DNA from: Sphingobacteriales bacterium
Lineage (GTDB): Bacteria > Bacteroidota > Bacteroidia > Chitinophagales > Chitinophagaceae
Direction of reading: 5' to 3'
Assembly (NCBI GenBank): GCA_947472965.1
Contig: CANJEF010000100.1
Span: 1 to 5,583 of the forward strand
Length of the DNA stretch: 5,583 bases
The notes below the pieces were generated by a model, which was given only the letters and a program-made list of their open reading frames with translations, was not told where the DNA came from and searched no databases. Shown here piece by piece: positions 1 through 5,583 of this stretch. The position numbers and the translations under genes were made by a program. Positions within the stretch are counted from its first letter, which is position 1, and every line of letters begins with the position of its first letter.

Positions 1-126
1 GCCAATGCTGGATGGTTCAAATACAAAATAGGACAGCCCATACACCTTGATGGGGAATGCATGAAAACGGAAAACGAGGTGCTGCAATTAGGCATCCTAC
101 CTGACGCTCTAACCGTTATTGTTTAA
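1..126 (+). CDS. Diacylglycerol kinase / YegS-like lipid kinase, C-terminal end (5' truncated)
   Basis: Frame 1 is open from the first base to the TAA at 124-126 and gives the last 41 residues of a protein whose start lies outside the window. The tail contains 'IHLDGE' (residues 15-20 of the fragment) followed by 'LGILPDALTVIV' at the very end. In the DgkB/BmrU/YegS family (NAD-kinase-like fold) the C-terminal beta domain carries the same DGE motif and closes with a pattern like 'v.P.al.vlv'. These enzymes work at the inner face of the membrane and phosphorylate diacylglycerol or related lipids using ATP. The catalytic N-terminal half is not visible, so the substrate cannot be judged. The next gene lies 87 bp downstream on the same strand and may use membrane phospholipid as donor, which would produce the diacylglycerol this kinase recycles. 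The family call rests on a short tail and is moderately secure. Confidence 0.72.
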   Translation, partial: ANAGWFKYKIGQPIHLDGECMKTENEVLQLGILPDALTVIV

Positions 127-198
127 ACTGCATTGCCCTATTGAGTGAATGACTTGCCATAAAATTATTCCTGTAAAAGACAAGTACAAACTTATCTC

Positions 199-206
199 TA
201 CCTTTG
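199..206 (+). promoter_or_regulatory. Candidate Bacteroidetes -7 promoter element (TAnnTTTG)
   Basis: TACCTTTG matches the Bacteroidetes housekeeping -7 consensus TAnnTTTG exactly and lies in the gap before the gene at 214. No clear TTG/TTTG -33 box is present about 20 bp upstream (around 172-179). A transcript from here would begin roughly at 211-214, leaving almost no 5' leader before the ATG at 214 or the alternative ATG at 220. A chance match in an 87-bp gap is possible but not very likely. Confidence 0.4.
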
Positions 207-213
207 TCCATCA

Positions 214-2142
214 ATGCCCATGAAAAGGCTCCATACAAATATCTACACGGCACTTTTGATGCAGCTCGGGGTTTCATTTTTGTTGCTGACCCTCACGAGA
301 TACATTTTCTATTTCATGAATGCCAGCTACTTCCCTTTCATTTCATTTAATGAGTGGATCCAAATAACCACGGGCGGAATCAAGTTCGATCTTGCTGCAG
401 TATTATACACCAACTCGATTTTCATTCTACTTCAGATTTTACCAATACCATTTAGGCATCAGCATAAATATCGTTCTCTTGCTGGACTGGTTTATTTAAT
501 ATCCAATACATTGATGCTGGCATTCAGTGTAATAGACATGATTTATTTCAGGTTCACCCTCAGAAGATCCACTTGGATGATTTTCAAGGAATTTTCCAAT
601 GAAAAAAACATTGCAGTCATTCTGATGAAATCACTTCTGCACTATTGGTATGTATTTCCGATTTTTATAGCATTGACAACAACCTTGTTTATTCTTTTCA
701 GAAGAATTTCCAAGTCGGTCTCCATGCCAAGTCAAAATTTATACAGGCACACTGGCAATGTTGTGATGCTGTTTGCCATACCGGCATTATTTGTTGGAGG
801 GGTAAGGGGAGATTTCAAATACACAACAAGACCAATCACCATGAGCAATGCAGGAGAATACGTCAAAGACCCTGCATTGATTAACTTGGTTTTGAATACA
901 CCCTTTTGCATTTTAAGAACAATGCAGCAACAGTTTTATCAAAGGGATCATTTTTTTGATGAAAACAATGTTTCAACCATTTATAATCCGATTCATACCG
1001 GTTCAACCGATACAACATTTAAATACGACAATGTTGTGATTATAATTCTTGAAAGCTTTGGCAGGGAATCAGTAGGCTTCTATAATAAAACATTGGCGAA
1101 CGGAAGTTACAAGGGATATACGCCATTTTTAGATTCATTGCTTGGGGAAGGTCGGACATTGCTGCATTCCTTTGCCAATGGTAGAAAATCAATAGATGCC
1201 TTGCCATCGGTACTGATGGGCATACCGGCTGGCGAAATGCCTTTTATCCTCACTCCCTATGTTTCAAATAAGACAAAAAGTCTTCCTGCGCTGCTAAAAG
1301 AAAAAGGATATACAACTGCCTTCTTTCATGGTGCGCCCAATGGCTCCATGGGATTCAAAGCACTCATGAACTTGATTGGTGTTGACAATTATATTGGCAA
1401 GGATGAATACGGTAATGATAAGGACTTTGATGGAACCTGGGGAATTTGGGACGAGCCTTTCTTTCAATTTTCAGCAGATAAAATCAACGAGCTAAAGCAA
1501 CCTTTTATCAGCACCATATTCAGTGTTTCATCTCACGAACCCTTTGTAGTTCCATCAATCTATAAAAATAAATTCCCAAAAGGAGATCATCCACTGAGGG
1601 AAACCATCGGATATACCGACATGGCACTTCGAAAGTTTTTTGCAAAAGCAGAAAAAATGGCTTGGTTTAAAAAAACATTGTTTGTGATTACAGGTGATCA
1701 TGCATCAGTCTCTTATTTGCCAGAATACAAGACTTCATGGGGAAACATGTCGGTGCCCGTACTTTTCTACCATCCTGGCGACAGCAGCCTAAAGAAAGCA
1801 GAGGATAAGGTTGTACAACAAATTGACATCATGCCTTCCGTTCTTGCATATCTACATTATCAAAAACCTTTTCTTGCTTTCGGAAAAAATATTTTTGATA
1901 CCAACAGCAAGAACATGGCGATGAATTACCACAATGGATTTCAGCTCTTTAATGATCAATATGTTTTACAAATGAATGGCAACAGCCCTTCATCATTATT
2001 TGACTACACGAACGATCCGATGTTGAAGAGAAATTTAATCAATACAATAGGAAACAAGAAAGACAGCATGGAATATACTATGAAGGCGTTTATGCAGCAA
2101 TACCACAACAGGATGATTGATGATTCCCTGACAGTCAAATAA
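214..2142 (+). CDS. LTA synthase family membrane phosphotransferase (Ser nucleophile)
   Basis: This 642-aa protein is predicted to transfer a phospholipid-derived phospho-head-group (phosphoglycerol or phosphoethanolamine type) to an envelope acceptor. The N-terminal third holds about five hydrophobic helices (roughly 11-35, 55-78, 88-112, 145-163, 181-197), with the family's 'KFDLA' signature at 57-61. The rest, from about residue 270, is an alkaline-phosphatase-superfamily domain outside the cytoplasm. Visible catalytic features are 'NVVIIILES' with metal ligand Glu280, 'GRKSIDALPS' with probable nucleophile Ser326, 'SSHEPF' with His441, and 'TGDH' with Asp495 and His496. There is no CxPxR motif, so it is not a formylglycine sulfatase. 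Residues aligned with the S. aureus LtaS phosphoglycerol pocket are changed (Ala374, Met379, Phe381), although His372 in 'FFHG' is kept. Length is normal for the family. The start is ATG 214, or ATG 220 two codons later; neither has a Shine-Dalgarno site. The family is secure; the substrate is unknown. Confidence 0.9.
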   Translation: MPMKRLHTNIYTALLMQLGVSFLLLTLTRYIFYFMNASYFPFISFNEWIQITTGGIKFDLAAVLYTNSIFILLQILPIPFRHQHKYRSLAGLVYLISNTLMLAFSVIDMIYFRFTLRRSTWMIFKEFSNEKNIAVILMKSLLHYWYVFPIFIALTTTLFILFRRISKSVSMPSQNLYRHTGNVVMLFAIPALFVGGVRGDFKYTTRPITMSNAGEYVKDPALINLVLNTPFCILRTMQQQFYQRDHFFDENNVSTIYNPIHTGSTDTTFKYDNVVIIILESFGRESVGFYNKTLANGSYKGYTPFLDSLLGEGRTLLHSFANGRKSIDALPSVLMGIPAGEMPFILTPYVSNKTKSLPALLKEKGYTTAFFHGAPNGSMGFKALMNLIGVDNYIGKDEYGNDKDFDGTWGIWDEPFFQFSADKINELKQPFISTIFSVSSHEPFVVPSIYKNKFPKGDHPLRETIGYTDMALRKFFAKAEKMAWFKKTLFVITGDHASVSYLPEYKTSWGNMSVPVLFYHPGDSSLKKAEDKVVQQIDIMPSVLAYLHYQKPFLAFGKNIFDTNSKNMAMNYHNGFQLFNDQYVLQMNGNSPSSLFDYTNDPMLKRNLINTIGNKKDSMEYTMKAFMQQYHNRMIDDSLTVK

Positions 2143-2170
2143 ATTAAAATACTTAAAAAGAAAGCATTGA

Positions 2171-4054
2171 TTAAAACTGAAGATATTCGCTGAATACCTT
2201 CTGCATATAAGCCTTTGCGAAGTCTAACTTTTCATCCATGTGAATTGACGAATCTGTTGACTTAAATTCAATCAGTCTTTTTGCATCTTCGTTATAGCTT
2301 AAGGAAAAACCATCACCTACCAATCCAAAACCATTGTCCCAGTCAAAAAAAGCATAAGCCCCTTTGCGATTTTTTCGCAAGAGGTCATTACTCCAAATAG
2401 ATAGGGATGTAGTGAAACCCAATTGATTAAAAAGTGTTTGGGCAATGTCGGTTTGGCTTCCGTAGATATCATTTTTAGTACCGCGAAATTCATCCTTCAG
2501 CAGATTCCCATACAATATCAGTGGAATCCGATGCCTTCTGGAATCCCAGATCTCAAATTGTTCCCGTGGCAGGCGATGGCCATGATCTGCAACAATAATG
2601 AACAAGGTATTATTATACCAAGGCTGCTTCCGAGCCTGTTGAAAATAATTTCCCAAAGTCATATCCGTAAAATAGGCGGTATTCCTAAAAAGCGTGGGAA
2701 GTCCAGCGCCTTTGTACTTTGATGCAACGGGAATTTCAAACGGCTCGTGGTTAGACAAGGTGAGTACTGTTGTAAAAAAAGGCGTAGTCGGCGACTTAAA
2801 ATCTGCGAGGTGTTTTTCAAACAAAATATTGTCATGTGCACCCCACTTGGAATTGAAATCCTTTTGTTGAAAAGCATTTTTATCAACAATCAAATCAACA
2901 TCATGTGCCAGCAGGTATGATTTCAATCCGAAAAATTCACTCTCGCCTCCATAATAAAATGAAGTATGATATTTTCTTTTTTTGAATTGTTGTGAGATTG
3001 ATGGCAAGTTAACTTGCTTTAGATTTTCGCGGATGATGCTTCGGGTGGCTTGAGAAGGGAATGAACTCAAAATTGCAATCAACCCTTTATCAGTTCGCTC
3101 AGCGCTGGAATAAACATTGGTAAACAGTAATCCATCTTTAATCAGGTTTTCAATATTAGGAGATATCCCTTTTTCACCACCCAGGCTTTCAACAAGATCT
3201 GCCGTATAGCTTTCAAGTACGACTAATACAACATTGGGAGTTGTTGTTCCTGACTTCAGTACATGAACGGTGCTATCGTTTGATTTTTTCATTGTAAGCA
3301 ATGAATTCACTTTCTCTTCTGGGAAATAATCATACTGGGATTTGAGCGGCCTCAATTCAAGCATGGTGTTTTGCATCAGCTGCCACATGGTGTTTGTGGA
3401 AAGGTGATTGTAAATAGGCACGTTTGAATATTGCGCCATACTCACATTGATAGGACTCAGCTGCCATCCACCACGAATAAAAAGAAAATTAAAAGCCAAT
3501 ATCACAATTGCGATGAGTCCTTTCATCAATTTATTTCCTTCCATTAAATTAAAATCCATGTTGGAAAGTAGGAACCTATTTATTTTCAACAGAAAATATC
3601 CCACGAATATATAGAGGAGCGCAGGTATCCACAGGGAAGTGGAGATCCCTGATATGGCAACTTCGTAGGGGAATTGAATAAAGGTATTGATAGCCTTAAA
3701 ATTGAGTTTGGTTCCCCACTCACGATAAAGGTTCAAGTTTAACCAACCAATCAACAGGTAGAAGATGATAAAAAGTGGCTGATAGGTTGCTAAAAACAAC
3801 TTGGACCATTTTTCCCTGTTGACAAACTGCAGTGTAAAAACAACAACCAGCGGAAGAGAAATCAAGTAGGCTGCCATGGAGAGATCGAGTCGAAAGGAAT
3901 TGATGAAAATATCAATGATGCTTCGAAAAGACCGATTCGGAAGCTTACCAAAAAAGTAAACCATGGTCATCACTCTTTCCAGGAAAAAAGCGAACATCCA
4001 AAAAACAAGCAACCGAAAAAATAATCCTGAAAAACCCCTTAGCCTTGAATTCAT
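2171..4054 (-). CDS. LTA synthase family membrane phosphotransferase (Thr nucleophile)
   Basis: This 627-aa protein has the same architecture as the gene at 214-2142 but is divergent in sequence. About five membrane helices lie near residues 8-35, 55-78, 88-108, 140-157 and 178-195, with the 'FRLDLS' signature at 54-59. The extracytoplasmic catalytic domain starts near residue 273. It carries 'NVVLVVLES' (Glu281), 'ERTDKG' with probable nucleophile Thr321, 'LSNHEPF' (His436) and 'VADHGH' (Asp490, His491), so the metal and nucleophile set looks complete. The expected 'FHG' is 'YYG' here (Tyr368 replaces the LtaS His347 equivalent), and the Asp, Trp and Arg pocket positions read Gly370, Phe375 and Leu377. 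This argues against simple phosphoglycerol transfer. Its ATG follows directly on the stop codon of the upstream secreted-protein gene, so the two are very probably co-transcribed and translationally coupled. It converges on the paralogue across 28 bp with no hairpin terminator between them. The donor and acceptor are unknown. Confidence 0.9.
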   Translation of the reverse strand: MNSRLRGFSGLFFRLLVFWMFAFFLERVMTMVYFFGKLPNRSFRSIIDIFINSFRLDLSMAAYLISLPLVVVFTLQFVNREKWSKLFLATYQPLFIIFYLLIGWLNLNLYREWGTKLNFKAINTFIQFPYEVAISGISTSLWIPALLYIFVGYFLLKINRFLLSNMDFNLMEGNKLMKGLIAIVILAFNFLFIRGGWQLSPINVSMAQYSNVPIYNHLSTNTMWQLMQNTMLELRPLKSQYDYFPEEKVNSLLTMKKSNDSTVHVLKSGTTTPNVVLVVLESYTADLVESLGGEKGISPNIENLIKDGLLFTNVYSSAERTDKGLIAILSSFPSQATRSIIRENLKQVNLPSISQQFKKRKYHTSFYYGGESEFFGLKSYLLAHDVDLIVDKNAFQQKDFNSKWGAHDNILFEKHLADFKSPTTPFFTTVLTLSNHEPFEIPVASKYKGAGLPTLFRNTAYFTDMTLGNYFQQARKQPWYNNTLFIIVADHGHRLPREQFEIWDSRRHRIPLILYGNLLKDEFRGTKNDIYGSQTDIAQTLFNQLGFTTSLSIWSNDLLRKNRKGAYAFFDWDNGFGLVGDGFSLSYNEDAKRLIEFKSTDSSIHMDEKLDFAKAYMQKVFSEYLQF

Positions 4055-4510
4055 TTATTTTTTAGGGCGTTTGAAAATTAACCTTGTTATAAAAATACCT
4101 TTCCCATCATCCTTTCCTCCATCACTTTCTACAGCACTGGTTACAAAAGCAAGATCCCATCCTTCTGAAAGCATGGTAGTGATTTTTGAAGAGATGATGG
4201 CATCGTTCGCTGCAATATTTTGAAAACGGATACCGGCTATATTATAAAAATTCAAAAGCTTAGTTTCATCAAATCCACTGACTCTGATATCATCACGGTC
4301 AGATTTATTTCTTTCTTCATCATCTCCCCCACGGGTTGTAGTGAAGTCCTTGAAGTTTCTATCTTCATTAGCTGAAACCATGCGTGATCTTCCCAAGCCA
4401 CTTGGAATGATTGATTCAACAATGGTAACTACCTTAACCTGGAAAGGCTGGGCGACTAGATTCAGGATGCTGAATAAAATAAATGAATTAAGAAGTAATA
4501 ATTTTTTCAT
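4055..4510 (-). CDS. Small secreted protein of unknown function, coupled to the LTA-synthase-like gene
   Basis: This 151-aa protein opens with a clear Sec signal peptide: Lys2-Lys3, a hydrophobic core at about 4-19, and probable cleavage around 'VA|Q' at 20-21. The mature part is about 130 residues. It has a beta-like opening ('VKVVTIVES', 25-33), then a strongly charged stretch rich in Asp, Glu, Arg and Lys (about 48-76) that looks flexible. A more ordered C-terminal half contains 'LLNFYNIAGIRFQNIAAND' (85-103) and 'LSEGWDLAFVTS' (114-125), and the tail is basic. The 'EGWDL' turn recalls the EGWEL motif of small DUF4177-like proteins, but that resemblance is weak. There is no lipobox cysteine, so a soluble periplasmic or exported location is likely. 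Its TAA at 4055-4057 touches the ATG of the downstream transferase. Similar proteins seem familiar from Chitinophagaceae genomes, but I can assign no function. It could be a partner of the transferase or an unrelated operon neighbour. Confidence 0.82.
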   Translation of the reverse strand: MKKLLLLNSFILFSILNLVAQPFQVKVVTIVESIIPSGLGRSRMVSANEDRNFKDFTTTRGGDDEERNKSDRDDIRVSGFDETKLLNFYNIAGIRFQNIAANDAIISSKITTMLSEGWDLAFVTSAVESDGGKDDGKGIFITRLIFKRPKK

Positions 4511-4582
4511 GGTATTGTTTTTATAGATTTTTATTGATAGAAAATAATTTACTATTTAATAGAAGTTGATTGTAAAAGAAAC

Positions 4583-4616
4583 TTTGAATTTCCTCTACGT
4601 ATAATTTATAAATTTA
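4583..4616 (+). promoter_or_regulatory. Weak candidate promoter for the TauE/SafE gene
   Basis: The divergent gap 4511-4663 is very AT-rich. On the + strand a TTTG (4583-4586) is followed 22 bp later by TAAATTTA (4609-4616), which fits TAnnTTTG in all but the last base; the spacing is close to that expected for Bacteroidetes -33/-7 pairs. In such AT-rich DNA partial matches are common, so this is only a pointer. No comparable match was found on the - strand for the gene starting at 4510. Confidence 0.2.
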
Positions 4617-4663
4617 ACTATTAAAAATCATTATCTTACAATCCAACAACCCTTTTTAATAAA

Positions 4664-5413
4664 TTGGAGGCCTATTTATCTTTTCAACTTTCAGATTGGG
4701 CGATGATCATGTCGGCAGCCTTCATCATTGGATTGGGAAAGGCCGGTATCAAGGGGCTCGACATGCTTACTGTAACACTGATGGCCATTGTATTTGGAAG
4801 TAAATCATCTACTGGCATTGTGTTGCCACTGCTCAGCATGGCAGACATAGCTGCCGTTTTTTATTACAACCGACATGCACAATGGAAACATTTTTGGAAG
4901 ATCATACCCTGGATGGCGATTGGTGTTTTCTTGGGTGTGTTTCTCGGTAAGGACATGAATGAATCGATCTTCCGCAATGTGATGGTAGGAATAATTTTAT
5001 TTACAATCATCATTGTTCTTGGCATGGAATATCGGAAATCAGAAAAAGTTCCAACCCATCCGTTATTTACCGCATCAACAGGATTGGCAGCAGGATTTGC
5101 AACCATGATTGGAAATTTAGCAGGCGCATTTTCAAATCTTTACTTCCTCGCCATGCGTGTAGATAAAAATAGTTTTATTGGCACAGCGGCTTGGATTTTC
5201 CTCATCATTAACCTATTCAAGTTACCATTTCAGGTTTTCTATTGGAAAAACATCACGTTGGATACACTTAAAATAGACCTGTTCCTTATTCCAGCGCTTG
5301 CTATTGGTTTTATTGTAGGGGTTTTATTGGTAGGAAAGATCCGCGACGAGCAATACCGCAAACTTGTAATAATACTTACCCTCCTGGGTTCAGTACTTAT
5401 GTTGTTTAGATAA
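4664..5413 (+). CDS. Sulfite exporter TauE/SafE family permease
   Basis: This 249-aa integral membrane protein has about eight hydrophobic segments (roughly 14-33, 36-63, 80-95, 105-121, 134-152, 172-189, 204-223, 232-248). It shows the internal two-fold repeat typical of the TauE/SafE (DUF81) family. The first half has 'FIIGLGKAGIKG' (20-31) and 'GSKSSTGIVLPLLSMAD' (45-61); the second has 'GLAAGFATMIGNLAG' (140-154) and 'FIGTAAWIFLIINLFK' (171-186). Members export or import small sulfur-containing or organic anions such as sulfite, sulfoacetate or taurine-derived compounds; the substrate here cannot be told. Length is normal. The start is uncertain. The longest reading begins at TTG 4664 and gives the short leader usually found before the first helix. 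ATG 4703 or 4709 would start right at that helix, and no in-frame ATG lies between the upstream stop (4622-4624) and 4703. The gene is divergent from the secreted-protein gene and has no evident link to the transferases. Confidence 0.88.
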   Translation: MEAYLSFQLSDWAMIMSAAFIIGLGKAGIKGLDMLTVTLMAIVFGSKSSTGIVLPLLSMADIAAVFYYNRHAQWKHFWKIIPWMAIGVFLGVFLGKDMNESIFRNVMVGIILFTIIIVLGMEYRKSEKVPTHPLFTASTGLAAGFATMIGNLAGAFSNLYFLAMRVDKNSFIGTAAWIFLIINLFKLPFQVFYWKNITLDTLKIDLFLIPALAIGFIVGVLLVGKIRDEQYRKLVIILTLLGSVLMLFR

Positions 5414-5440
5414 AACTTAAACTTTTTTAGGACGAGTCAA

Positions 5441-5545
5441 CATGATTCCCCTTCCCGATGATCTCGCTTCGCTCAATATCGGGATGAAACACCTGGACAG
5501 GAGGGGTGGCAGGCTGGAGCGAAGCGACAGCAGGCCGGGGTGGTG
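5441..5545. repeat. GC-rich intergenic repeat-like element with inverted and direct repeats
   Basis: The DNA after the permease stop changes to markedly more GC-rich sequence than its flanks. CTCGCTTCGCTC (5463-5474) is the reverse complement of GAGCGAAGCGAC (5517-5528) at 11 of 12 positions, so the single strand can fold across about 40 nt. Near-direct repeats GCAGGCTGG (5509-5517) and GCAGGCCGG (5530-5538) sit 21 bp apart, and GGGGTGG occurs at 5503-5509 and 5537-5543. This mix, placed between genes, resembles dispersed palindromic repeats of Bacteroidetes genomes. No transposase or target duplication is seen. Copy number cannot be judged from one window. Confidence 0.5.
5453..5484. other. 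Hairpin at the left edge of the repeat element
   Basis: TCCCGAT (5453-5459) pairs perfectly with ATCGGGA (5478-5484) around an 18-nt loop that contains the CGCTTCG core. No T-run follows on the + strand, so it is not a canonical intrinsic terminator for the permease gene, although it could still slow or protect the transcript 3' end. The T-run at 5423-5428 comes before the hairpin and is not preceded by a convincing stem. Confidence 0.4.
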
Positions 5546-5583
5546 GAATCAAAAGAAAATGATTAAAATATAAATGGTTTTAA

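Noticed and set aside
121..128. GTTTAAAC palindrome over the kinase stop codon
   Set aside because: An 8-bp palindrome formed by the last codon and stop in AT-rich DNA is expected by chance. It has no T-run or second copy nearby.
2143..2170. Bidirectional intrinsic terminator between the convergent genes
   Set aside because: The 28-bp gap is A/T-rich but has no GC stem or clear inverted repeat.
2423..2722. 99-codon + strand ORF inside the second transferase gene
   Set aside because: It is a shadow of the convincing - strand gene, with no recognisable protein features. The same reasoning excludes the other short ORFs at 645-884, 2659-2889, 3963-4223, 4341-4526 and 4864-5106.
214..4054. True sulfatases (both large proteins match sulfatase-like folds)
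   Set aside because: Neither has the C/S-x-P-x-R formylglycine motif. The nucleophile segments (Ser326 and Thr321) and the membrane N-terminus fit the LTA synthase/phosphotransferase branch.
5442..5573. 43-codon ORF as a genuine small protein gene
   Set aside because: It lies entirely within the repeat-like GC-rich element, has no ribosome-binding or promoter signal, and its composition (Arg, Gly, Trp, Ser) reflects the repeat. Not annotated as a CDS.
5574..5583. ATG near the right end as the start of a further gene
   Set aside because: Only ten bases remain, so a coding region cannot be supported or excluded.

Overview
This window most likely comes from the Bacteroidetes (Bacteroidota), probably the Chitinophagaceae/Sphingobacteriia side of the phylum. 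The evidence is indirect: AT-rich genes with A/T-rich leaders and no convincing Shine-Dalgarno sites, one perfect match to the Bacteroidetes -7 promoter element (TAnnTTTG), and proteins whose style matches that group (LTA-synthase-like membrane phosphotransferases, a KAGIKG-type TauE/SafE permease, and a small secreted protein with an 'A|Q' signal-peptide end). No rRNA, tRNA, CRISPR array, transposase or phage gene is visible.

Layout from left to right. Positions 1-126 hold the last 41 codons of a diacylglycerol-kinase/YegS-type lipid kinase (+). After an 87-bp gap with a candidate promoter comes a 642-aa LTA-synthase-family membrane protein (214-2142, +). It meets, tail to tail across only 28 bp, a second and divergent member of the same family (2171-4054, -). 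That gene lies immediately behind a small secreted protein of unknown function (4055-4510, -), with the stop codon of one touching the start codon of the other. A 153-bp AT-rich divergent intergenic region follows, then a TauE/SafE-family permease that probably starts at TTG (4664-5413, +). The last 170 bp hold no recognisable gene. They contain a GC-richer stretch with inverted and direct repeats that looks like a dispersed intergenic repeat.

How the genes may work together. Both large proteins have the same plan: about five membrane helices, then an extracytoplasmic alkaline-phosphatase-superfamily domain with a complete metal and nucleophile set. One has a Ser nucleophile and the other a Thr. 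Neither keeps the residues recalled to bind phosphoglycerol in Staphylococcus aureus LtaS, so donor and acceptor are open; a Gram-negative bacterium would not be expected to make lipoteichoic acid. Head-group transfer from a phospholipid leaves diacylglycerol, which a DgkB-type kinase would return to phosphatidic acid. The kinase-transferase adjacency at the left end therefore makes biochemical sense, although it is an inference. The permease shows no obvious link to this group. I see no clearly new multi-gene system. The most interesting points are the transferase pair with altered pockets and the secreted protein coupled to one of them.
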